A DNA stretch of 19,249 nucleotides from Lachnospiraceae bacterium (GTDB taxonomy: Bacteria > Bacillota_A > Clostridia > Lachnospirales > Lachnospiraceae). The stretch is from the NCBI GenBank assembly GCA_004556565.1, contig SFGN01000056.1:1-19249 (forward strand), written 5' to 3'. How positions within the stretch are numbered: position 1 is the stretch's first letter; each line of letters begins with the position of its first letter. The translations under genes were made by a program, and so were the position numbers. The notes beneath the pieces are model-generated. The model had not been told where the DNA came from, searched no databases, and worked only from the letters and a program-made list of their open reading frames with translations. Below, piece by piece: positions 13,372 through 19,249 of the stretch.

Positions 13372-14179
13372 CTATTCTCCTCCTGTTCCTGATATATAAA
13401 ATGGCTGCCGCCAGAAGAAACAAAAACGGCAGTGCCGTTATAAATATTTCTCTGGCTGACGGCACAGCCTCTTTGATGCCCTCATGCTCTGCTTCCCTGT
13501 ATGCAATCCGTACTCCCGTTACAATAAGCCGCTGCGTATTGATTCCGTATGGCGTGCATGTAACGAGCGATACCAGATCCTCTTCCGGGTAAAGCTGAAG
13601 CTTCGACACATCCTCCGGATTAACTATCTGGATTTCCGACACCTTATAAGCCAGCGTTTCATCGCATACCCTGATAAAAAAGAGGTCACCTTCTTTAAGC
13701 TCATCCAGGCGGACGAGCAGCTTGGAGCTTGGCAGGCCTCTGTGCCCTGTCAGCACGCTATGGGTATTCTTACCCCCAACCGGCAGGCTGGTTCCCTGGA
13801 TGTGCCCGATGCCATTCGACAGTACTTCATCTTCCGTGCCATGATAGATTGGCAGGTTTACATTTATTTTGGGAATATCCAGGCTTCCCATAATCCCAGT
13901 ACCGGACACATCCAGCAGCTCCTGATAGCTTCTGTCACTTAAGATACCTGTATCCATATCGTCCACAACAGCACCTTCCGATTGATAGAGCATGTCATTA
14001 TAGGCAGAAGCCTTTTCCAGTTCATCACTCAGCTTATCCTTCTTTTTTTCCGCTGCAGCCTGGTAAGTCGCAACGGCATCTGACTGATGCCGCTGCTCAA
14101 TGATATTGAGTGCTGTCGGCAGGCAGCAAAGGACGAAACCCATCAGAAAAAGAAGCCTCGTAATCCATTTTCTTTTCAT
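13352..14179 (-). CDS. Class C (pilin-polymerizing) sortase
   Basis: A 275-residue protein from ATG at 14179, which follows GGGGAG by five bases; a GTG two codons earlier is too close to that site. It has an N-terminal helix (about 8-24), then a helical lid region, the sortase domain with IPKINVNLPIYHG, catalytic His146 in LTGHRGLPSSKL, catalytic Cys208 in LVTCTPYGIN and Arg217 in TQRLIVTG. A second membrane helix lies near the C-terminus (about 245-262), followed by RNRRR. The C-terminal helix and the CTPYGINTxRL motif define class C enzymes, which join pilin subunits covalently. I do not see a clear DPF/DPW lid motif. It follows the LPVTG backbone pilin by 15 bases, the standard pilus-locus order. 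Confidence 0.95.
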   Translation of the reverse strand: MKRKWITRLLFLMGFVLCCLPTALNIIEQRHQSDAVATYQAAAEKKKDKLSDELEKASAYNDMLYQSEGAVVDDMDTGILSDRSYQELLDVSGTGIMGSLDIPKINVNLPIYHGTEDEVLSNGIGHIQGTSLPVGGKNTHSVLTGHRGLPSSKLLVRLDELKEGDLFFIRVCDETLAYKVSEIQIVNPEDVSKLQLYPEEDLVSLVTCTPYGINTQRLIVTGVRIAYREAEHEGIKEAVPSAREIFITALPFLFLLAAAILYIRNRRRIDEDDKI

Positions 14180-14194
14180 GCCCACTCCCCTGCC

Positions 14195-16093
14195 TTATCT
14201 TTTTTTCCTGTTCCTTAACAGCAAAGCGGCACCCATCATAACTGCTCCCGCACACAGGATGAGCACGGTCGCGGGCGTACCTGTTACCGGGAGCTTCATG
14301 CCCACCTGGTTGATGACCGTCAGGTTTGCTGAGCCTTCCTCAACATCCGCTGCAAGCTCCTGATCCTTTTCCTGGCTGATGCCATTGTAGAAGGATTCAA
14401 TATGTGCATACACCGCAAGATCTTTCAGCGTATATTCAGTTGCGCCATCTCCTTTCACGTAGGAATCCCGATCCATTGTGAAAGCAGGTATGACCTGGAT
14501 CTTGATCGGGTCCAAAAGCTGGCGGTATCCATCCGGAGCGTCCGTCTCCTTCAGGTAATAGGTGCCCCCATCCAGCCCGAAGATGGTAAATGTGCCATCC
14601 TCGGCAGACGACATCTCCACGGCATTTGCCGGAGCCTTCCCGCCTGTATGGTCTGTCCCGCCAAGAGAATCCCTGTTTATGACAATATAACCGTCAGCAC
14701 CCTCTTTCACATAGACTTCTTCCTCGCAATCCGCATCAGAATACAATCGGAATTTTGCGTTCGCCAACGTCTTATCATGGTCATTTACCTTCTGCAGGTT
14801 GAGCTTATAGGTAAAGCAGACGACCGTATCCCATGGGGTGAATCCGGTGCTGCCTCCATGGTCGCTGTCAGCATCATTGGAAAATTCAAGGCGAACATCA
14901 TTTTCAAATCCCGGGCGACCGGTATTTTCTGCAGCCTTTTCGTTCAGCACTGCATTATAAGTTAACGAGACATGCTGGCCATATATATTCTCTCCCAGGT
15001 CATTCATCCTGTTGAATTCACGGTCTATGATCGATTTGATGTCATCCACTATGATCTGGAAAGTATCCCCATTGGCCGGGGTTATTGCAACGCTGTATTC
15101 GTTTTTTTCAAGGGTATAGGTTTTTTCCTGCCCCTCTGCATCCTGTCCGTAGATTGTAATCTGAACCGACCCCGCCTGGAACGTCAGCGCCGCATCCATT
15201 CTGTCGTGCCATGCATAATAATAAGTGTCATACCCATTCATGTCCGGGATGTCCGATTCAAACTTATAGGGAACGGTCTGTCCGATTTCATAATCTGCCA
15301 CATCATTCCAGTTGTCCCTGTCTGTGATGCCGTCTGCCTCATCATCCTCCCGGATTTTCTTCGTCACGGACGGATAATCGGATTTCAGGCTTACGCTTGC
15401 AGTTGGATTTGCAGTGTCTACCATGCAAAGCGAGCTTGCTGCATGGGTTTCTTCGACTGCGGACACTTCATCGATGATATAATATCCATAGTCCAGGCCG
15501 GAGATCTGTACAGTCTGGTCGCTCCGGACATCCTTCACGTTAATCTGCATCGGCATCACATCAAGCCGTACCAGCTCGTCCCTTACGTCCTCGACAAAGT
15601 ACCGGAAAAGGCTATAAGAACCTTCCAGTGTCTGTGCCGCATTGCTGCCCTCCGACGGGTTCGTGTTCAGGGTCTGGATGTAATCAATCACCATGTATTC
15701 CGTTACGCTGTCTGCCGTAACCTGTTTCCCGTCTTTTGAAAGGGCTTTTGCGACCACATTTTTTAATGCGGGGGCACATTCCGGATTAAAAGTATAATTG
15801 ATGCTCTCCCCATCCTGGGAATTCTCTGCATAGAACAGCTTGTACAAACGGAACTTCTTCCCGACCATGCTCTGCCCGGAATTGCCTTTGAGCATGATGC
15901 CTGCCGTGCCTGTCCCGACTGCCACGATTCCTCCATGCGTATTGTACTCTGCCGCATCCGCAGCCTGTACTACAGCTGCATTCTGGCCTGTTGGTCCTGT
16001 AAGCATTGGTCTGCCTGCAATTCCTGCAACCGCAAGCATCCCTGCCATTGCCGTTGCTGCCATACGTCTTAAGTTTCCTCTTTTTTTCTTCAT
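14195..16093 (-). CDS. Backbone pilin: SpaA-type isopeptide-forming major subunit (LPVTG)
   Basis: A 632-residue sortase substrate. The signal peptide ends near residue 45 (VVQAADA). An N-terminal domain (about 50-235) ends in a Cna-B-like strand (GLDYGYYIIDE). The YPSVTKK segment at 240-246 occupies the place of the pilin motif whose lysine is used by class C sortase. A second, D2-type fimbrial domain follows (about 255-425), then a SpaA/Cna-B domain (about 428-595) with the E-box TYYLKETDAPDGY (Glu516). LPVTG at 601-605, a helix and RNRKKR complete the sorting signal. The domain order and the class C sortase next door support the major shaft pilin role. The start forms an ATGA overlap with the stop of the upstream adhesin gene. 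The exact crosslinking lysine is inferred. Confidence 0.92.
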   Translation of the reverse strand: MKKKRGNLRRMAATAMAGMLAVAGIAGRPMLTGPTGQNAAVVQAADAAEYNTHGGIVAVGTGTAGIMLKGNSGQSMVGKKFRLYKLFYAENSQDGESINYTFNPECAPALKNVVAKALSKDGKQVTADSVTEYMVIDYIQTLNTNPSEGSNAAQTLEGSYSLFRYFVEDVRDELVRLDVMPMQINVKDVRSDQTVQISGLDYGYYIIDEVSAVEETHAASSLCMVDTANPTASVSLKSDYPSVTKKIREDDEADGITDRDNWNDVADYEIGQTVPYKFESDIPDMNGYDTYYYAWHDRMDAALTFQAGSVQITIYGQDAEGQEKTYTLEKNEYSVAITPANGDTFQIIVDDIKSIIDREFNRMNDLGENIYGQHVSLTYNAVLNEKAAENTGRPGFENDVRLEFSNDADSDHGGSTGFTPWDTVVCFTYKLNLQKVNDHDKTLANAKFRLYSDADCEEEVYVKEGADGYIVINRDSLGGTDHTGGKAPANAVEMSSAEDGTFTIFGLDGGTYYLKETDAPDGYRQLLDPIKIQVIPAFTMDRDSYVKGDGATEYTLKDLAVYAHIESFYNGISQEKDQELAADVEEGSANLTVINQVGMKLPVTGTPATVLILCAGAVMMGAALLLRNRKKR

Positions 16094-18720
16094 TCCATCT
16101 TTCCTCTCTTTCTATGATAGATTAATGCCGCGATCATGAATGCAGCTCCGGCCAGGATGATCACGGCCGTCCAGGCATTGCCAGTTTCCGGCATCCGGAT
16201 TCCTGTCGTGTTAATGACCGTCAGGTTTATGGTCCGGTCTTCCCCCGTCCCTGTGACTTCATAGCCGTCATCCCCTTCCGTATATAATTTGCCATTCACG
16301 TAATATTCAAACTTCCCGTCCTGCGGGCTGCTCTGTGCCCGGATAGCATAGACGAGCGCTTTCCCGTTCCCGTCCGCCGGGATGCGGTAGCCTTCCGGCG
16401 CCTTCGTCTCCTTCAGGTAATAGTCCGTATCGGGCGCAAGCTTGGCAAACGTAAGCGTCCCGTCCGCCGCTGTCGTCCCTTTCGCGAGCACGTTTTTACA
16501 GTCAGAATCGGTATATAAAGTGAACTCTGCCCCGGAAAGCAGCGTCCCCTGTTCATTTTCTTTGTGGAGCAGCAATTGATAGGAAGACAGGATATCCTCC
16601 ACCTCCAACAGGGCGTTCCCGTCACTTTGCACTGTGAACGTCATGCTCCCCGTCTCGGCTTCTGAAGTGTTGGAGGTGACCGTGATCTTATTGGTTCCCT
16701 CCTCCACCGTGAAGCTTAATTTCCCCGGGTTCACCTGGTAGCCGTCCGGGGCGGAGATCTCCTCCAGCGTGTGCTTCCCCCATGACAGGCCTTCAAAAAC
16801 TGCCTTGCCGTCCGCGTCCGTGCTTATCTCCTCCGTAGAGCCGTCCGGCAGCGTATGGCGGAACACGGCCCCTTCGATGGGCGTCTGCGTGCCCTTCAGG
16901 AGCTTCACGATGTTCAGACTCAGCAGGGGTTCCTCGAAAGTGGGAGTGTTATAAAATGCTTCCATTCCACTGACGGAACCGGCGGTAATCGTCACTCTCT
17001 TGGGTTTAGAATCCAGCAGGAATCCTTCCGGAGGCCTGATCTCCTGGATCTTGACCTCGCCGATGGGAATCCCCAGTTCCCCGGACACCTTGTACAGCTC
17101 GTCCCCGGATACCCGGCAGTCTGCATTATAGTAGGCTTCCCCCTTCTCATCCGTACGGAACACCCAAGTACGGAGTGGTTTGGAGGTATCGCCTTCCGCA
17201 TAATAATTTACTTCAAACAGGGCCCCGCTCATGTCGTATTCCTTGTCATCCTTCTTCGTCTCCTGCGGCTGCTTTTTCAACAGCAGCGAGACCGGGGCGA
17301 TCTCCGGCACCTCCACGGACTGGATGACCGTCGTCTGCCCCATTGCTACTGTGGCTGTATATTTCTGCTTATCCAGCTTGAAGCCCATTGATGCTTTCGT
17401 CTCTTTCACGTAATAAGTGCCTGCATTTAAGTTGATTGTATTGCTGTCCCCGTTGGCATCCGTAGTCAGCGTGCCCACTTTATTGGTACAGTCTGCATCG
17501 GTGTATACCCCGTATTCCGCCCCGGCAAGGGAATAGCCGCTGTTGCCTGAACTCACTTCCGGATTAGATGAGGTCTTTTTCAGCTTTGCCGAACCCGTCA
17601 CGTCTCCGTTTAACCGAATAACGGTGACCGCCACGCAGGCAGCCTTCGGCGTGATCAGGCCATACAGGTTGCGCCCCAGGTACTCTCCCGTATAAGGAGA
17701 GAATCCTACGGAATTCCACCATTCATTCTGATTGGTTTTGTTAAAATAAGTTCCGGTGAATATCCCGATATGATGGCTTCCCGAAATGCCGCTTGGCAGT
17801 CCGTTGGATGCGACTGATCCATCCCAGGTCCAGATGATGTCCCCCGGCTGTGCATACCCTTCGGTTATGACAGAGTTCAGCAAGGCGTTGATCTCTGTCC
17901 AGCTTGATGACTGGTAGGTGCGGTATTCTACCTGATGCTCCTGCAGATATGTGCGCCAGCTTCCGGCTCCGCATCCTCCCCAGGCTGGAATCTGATCCCA
18001 CGCAGCAAGGTATCCCAGACCCGTCGCTTTGTAAAGGACATGCCAGACAAATCCGGTACAGTTCATCATGGCTACGCCGTCATAATCGTCCCAGCCCAGG
18101 GCATGGCTGCAGTCCCCATTGGGACATCTGCGGTCTGTCCCGCCATTGCGCCCTAATATGAACGTACCGTCCGTATTTTCGGGATAAGGCGTTCCTATGT
18201 AGTAATTGTCATTCCTATGCTGTCCCAGCCAGTTCAGGACATTGCTCCGTGTCGCTCCGGGAATCACGTTTCCCAACCGGTTGCCTGCATTGTAGGTTAT
18301 AGCTGTGATTCCGGGATTCAAAGCCCTCGTCTTGCTGTAAAGCTCCACCTCGGATTCGCTGGTCTGTGCTGTAACAGTGACCTTTCCTTCTGTCGGCATC
18401 CGGAAATGGATTTCTTTGCCTACTTCACAGCAGTCCATCAGTATTTCAACACCATCTTCATCGGAGACCGTCAGCCCTTCCAGCCGGTAGCCTGCTTCAA
18501 GCTCTACCTTTATCGTTACCTCTTGCCCTGCCTGAACCGGATCGCTCAGGACAGTGACTTTCGCACCTTCCTGTGCCTGGATCTGTATCAGGCTGCCATC
18601 CTCCTGGGCCTCTTTCGACTGCGCCGTCGTCCCCAATGCAGGCACGGCAGCCGCGCCCAATGCAAGGATCAGCAATGCAGCCAACATTCTTGTTTTCCGT
18701 TTTTTGTTCTTGTAATGCAT
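16090..18720 (-). CDS. Large surface adhesin with an NlpC/P60-like head and four SpaA/Cna-B domains (MPETG)
   Basis: An 876-residue wall-anchored protein, the first gene of the operon. The signal peptide ends near residue 34. Residues about 44-120 resemble a divergent InlB B-repeat. Residues about 135-365 look like an NlpC/P60-type papain-fold domain with Cys221 in MNCTGFVWHV, a PGDIIW strand at 292-297 and His316/317 in SGSHHIGIF. Four SpaA/Cna-B domains follow (about 370-470, 476-595, 600-690, 712-838); E-boxes such as YYVKETKA and YYLKETKAPEGY imply internal isopeptide bonds. MPETG at 843-847, a helix and KRKRGK close it, with Met replacing Leu. AAAGGAGGAAC precedes the ATG. The cluster suggests a pilus-tip or wall-linked mating adhesin. 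The catalytic head may cut peptidoglycan or act as an amidase or transferase; activity is not proven by sequence. Confidence 0.9.
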   Translation of the reverse strand: MHYKNKKRKTRMLAALLILALGAAAVPALGTTAQSKEAQEDGSLIQIQAQEGAKVTVLSDPVQAGQEVTIKVELEAGYRLEGLTVSDEDGVEILMDCCEVGKEIHFRMPTEGKVTVTAQTSESEVELYSKTRALNPGITAITYNAGNRLGNVIPGATRSNVLNWLGQHRNDNYYIGTPYPENTDGTFILGRNGGTDRRCPNGDCSHALGWDDYDGVAMMNCTGFVWHVLYKATGLGYLAAWDQIPAWGGCGAGSWRTYLQEHQVEYRTYQSSSWTEINALLNSVITEGYAQPGDIIWTWDGSVASNGLPSGISGSHHIGIFTGTYFNKTNQNEWWNSVGFSPYTGEYLGRNLYGLITPKAACVAVTVIRLNGDVTGSAKLKKTSSNPEVSSGNSGYSLAGAEYGVYTDADCTNKVGTLTTDANGDSNTINLNAGTYYVKETKASMGFKLDKQKYTATVAMGQTTVIQSVEVPEIAPVSLLLKKQPQETKKDDKEYDMSGALFEVNYYAEGDTSKPLRTWVFRTDEKGEAYYNADCRVSGDELYKVSGELGIPIGEVKIQEIRPPEGFLLDSKPKRVTITAGSVSGMEAFYNTPTFEEPLLSLNIVKLLKGTQTPIEGAVFRHTLPDGSTEEISTDADGKAVFEGLSWGKHTLEEISAPDGYQVNPGKLSFTVEEGTNKITVTSNTSEAETGSMTFTVQSDGNALLEVEDILSSYQLLLHKENEQGTLLSGAEFTLYTDSDCKNVLAKGTTAADGTLTFAKLAPDTDYYLKETKAPEGYRIPADGNGKALVYAIRAQSSPQDGKFEYYVNGKLYTEGDDGYEVTGTGEDRTINLTVINTTGIRMPETGNAWTAVIILAGAAFMIAALIYHRKRGKME

Positions 18721-18827
18721 ATGTTCCTCCTTTCTGCTTCATCCTGTTTTCTTCCTTCCTTTCATTTGGCGGGTCTTTATTTCCCAGCATCCGGCATCTT
18801 CCTTTCTGTGTTTCCGTTTTCAAGCAA

Positions 18828-18850
18828 CAAAAAAGCACCTCTTCGGTGCT
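18828..18850 (-). terminator. Terminator-like hairpin in the leader, near the first gene
   Basis: On the minus strand AGCACC (18850-18845) pairs with GGTGCT (18839-18834) around a five-base GAAGA loop, followed by a T-rich run broken by one G. The same stem core GCACC/GGTGC with T-run recurs at 10289-10267 inside the operon. Confidence 0.65.
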
Positions 18851-18863
18851 GTATGTATAGAAA

Positions 18864-18891
18864 AGGGAGAGTGCTCTGTAACACTCTCCCT
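18864..18891. repeat. Perfect 10-bp inverted repeat in the leader
   Basis: AGGGAGAGTG (18864-18873) and CACTCTCCCT (18882-18891) flank an eight-base loop. On the minus strand only four Ts follow, so termination would be weak; on the plus strand a T-run (18899-18907) follows after a short gap. It may be a leader RNA structure or, for plus-strand transcripts entering from the left, a terminator. Confidence 0.7.
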
Positions 18892-18911
18892 GGATAGTAT
18901 TTTTTTATAAC

Positions 18912-18928
18912 GTACCGGATTCCGGTAC
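18912..18928. repeat. Perfect 17-bp palindrome sharing a 16-mer with 11853-11868
   Basis: GTACCGGA (18912-18919), one central T, and TCCGGTAC (18921-18928) form a perfect palindrome. Bases 18910-18925 are the exact reverse complement of 11853-11868. It may be a dimeric-protein operator or an RNA hairpin used in both leader and internal positions. Confidence 0.75.
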
Positions 18929-18936
18929 ACAGGCAT

Positions 18937-18986
18937 AAAAAATCCACGATACGGACAGCAGTTCTTTTACTGTCTGTATCATGGAT
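18937..18986 (-). terminator. Strong leader terminator/attenuator hairpin
   Basis: On the minus strand 18986-18970 pairs with 18958-18942 along 17 positions, fully paired if two G-U wobbles are allowed, with an 11-base loop. Six Ts follow (18942-18937). It has the form of an intrinsic terminator and lies only about 20 bases past the predicted transcription start, so it could be either an attenuator for this operon or the end of an upstream transcript. Confidence 0.7.
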
Positions 18987-19012
18987 GCTTTTCTTAACAC
19001 TTTTACAATCAT

Positions 19013-19041
19013 ACCTTACTATGCCAAAAACCTTATGTCAA
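19013..19041 (-). promoter_or_regulatory. Putative promoter of the pilus-tra operon
   Basis: On the minus strand a perfect TTGACA (19041-19036) stands at the downstream edge of the TTGAC repeat array. The -10 is uncertain: TAAGGT lies 17 bases on (19018-19013), while the better box TATGAT (19013-19008) lies 22 bases on, which is too far for a usual sigma-A promoter. A poor -10 fits a promoter that depends on an activator bound at the array. Confidence 0.42.
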
Positions 19042-19100
19042 GGTCAATTTACGTCAATTTAGGTCAATTACGTCAGTTTAGGTCAATTTAGGTCAGTTTT
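19042..19100. repeat. Six 10-bp direct repeats (minus strand TAAAYTGACS) over the promoter
   Basis: On the plus strand GTCARTTTA units begin at 19043, 19053, 19063, 19072, 19082 and 19092, stepping 10 bases with one step of 9. All have the same orientation and fall on one DNA face. The array runs right up to the TTGACA box. This is the pattern of a cooperatively bound activator or repressor, for example an OmpR/PhoB-type regulator with direct-repeat half-sites. No candidate regulator gene is in the window. Confidence 0.85.
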
Positions 19101-19152
19101 GTCCAGCATTCACTTTCTTCTGTCATGATTTTAATCTGGTGCTAATCTGATG

Positions 19153-19248
19153 TTAGAGCCCGGAGGAATTGACCACCCAGAGTCCAGCAGAAACAACCAA
19201 TCTAAGTTCATTAGAAATAGCCAATGCACCTACCTGACTGATAGATTT
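19153..19248 (-). CDS. Possible 3' end of an upstream gene, cut by the window edge
   Basis: One minus-strand frame is open from the right edge for 32 codons to a TAA at 19155-19153, reading KSISQVGALA and ending VNSSGL. The length is too short to judge coding and I recognise no family. If real, it would be the gene before the control region. Between 19101 and 19152 I see only two TAATCTG copies 11 bases apart (19132 and 19143). Confidence 0.25.
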   Translation of the reverse strand, partial: KSISQVGALAISNELRLVVSAGLWVVNSSGL

Positions 19249-19249
19249 T

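Larger units (their letters stand above)
18721..18994 (-). promoter_or_regulatory. Long untranslated leader of the pilus-tra operon with serial hairpins
   Basis: About 270 bases with no convincing gene between the putative promoter and the first ATG at 18720. In transcription order it holds a strong terminator-like hairpin (18986-18937), a perfect palindrome (18928-18912), a 10-bp stem hairpin (18891-18864) and a second terminator-like hairpin (18850-18828). A six-codon ORF (MPDAGK) behind AGAAAGGAAG lies further down; it may be chance. So much terminating structure ahead of an 18-kb operon suggests control by attenuation or antitermination. This is inference. Confidence 0.55.

Noticed and set aside
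14972..15739. 255-codon plus-strand ORF antisense to the backbone pilin
   Set aside because: No proper ribosome binding site, no family resemblance, and the opposite strand encodes a clear pilin with all expected motifs.
18497..18838. 113-codon minus-strand ORF beginning in the leader
   Set aside because: Overlaps the adhesin start in another frame, begins within the terminator-like hairpin region and lacks a ribosome binding site.
18217..18897. 226-codon plus-strand ORF antisense to the adhesin and leader
   Set aside because: Overlaps the signal peptide region of the adhesin and the leader hairpins; no start signals and no recognisable domain.
18937..18986. Terminal inverted repeats of a small insertion element
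   Set aside because: The arms are only 11 bases apart and a T-run follows one arm, which fits an RNA terminator and leaves no room for an element.
19132..19149. Two TAATCTG copies as recombinase or attachment sites
   Set aside because: Only two 7-base copies, no inverted symmetry and no integrase nearby; too weak to call.

Overview
The window looks like part of a conjugative element (an ICE or conjugative plasmid) from an anaerobic Firmicute, most likely a Clostridia/Lachnospiraceae gut-type bacterium. The reasons are Gram-positive surface signals (LPXTG-like motifs, sortases), strong AGGAGG-type ribosome binding sites, and a VirB4/PrgI/TrbL-like/MaFF2-like conjugation module of the kind seen in Tn1549-like and C. 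difficile elements. Every gene I accept is on the minus strand, so the operon reads from the right edge of the window to the left. Gaps between genes are mostly under 50 bases and several genes overlap. Integrase, replication protein, coupling protein (VirD4/TcpA) and element ends are not in the window, so ICE versus plasmid cannot be decided here.

Layout in transcription order. (1) 19249-18721: non-coding control region with a partial ORF at the edge, six 10-bp TTGAC-type repeats over a possible promoter, then a leader with three stem-loops and a perfect palindrome; two of the stem-loops look like intrinsic terminators. (2) 18720-11898: a sortase-pilus cluster. It has a large surface protein with an NlpC/P60-like head on four SpaA/Cna-B domains (MPETG), a backbone pilin (LPVTG), a class C sortase, a minor pilin-like protein (APQTG) and a class B sortase. 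(3) 11820-10041: a coiled-coil cytoplasmic protein and two small membrane proteins, with a palindrome and an internal terminator-like hairpin between genes. (4) 10040-2983: the type IV secretion core, with a VirB2/MaFF2-like pilin, TrbL/VirB6-like channel protein, PrgI-like protein, VirB4 ATPase, a CHAP-plus-lysozyme wall hydrolase and a TcpC/VirB8-position membrane protein. (5) 2986-2714: a small unknown protein. (6) 2713-2417: non-coding, with a promoter, three small inverted repeats (candidate oriT) and thirteen 7-bp motifs at 11-12 bp spacing. (7) 2416-1: ribbon-helix-helix-like protein, small coiled-coil protein, MobC-like protein and the N-terminal 465 codons of a MOBP-type relaxase that runs off the left edge.

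How it may work together (inference): pilus proteins displayed by the two sortases could hold donor and recipient cells together. The wall hydrolases would open the peptidoglycan and the VirB4/PrgI/TrbL complex would form the channel. The relaxase, MobC-like and RHH-like proteins would process DNA at the oriT-like region next to the 11-bp array. The most distinctive features are the helically phased 11-bp array beside an RHH gene, the fusion of a full pilus locus to the front of a tra operon, and a leader whose palindrome and terminator types recur inside the operon.
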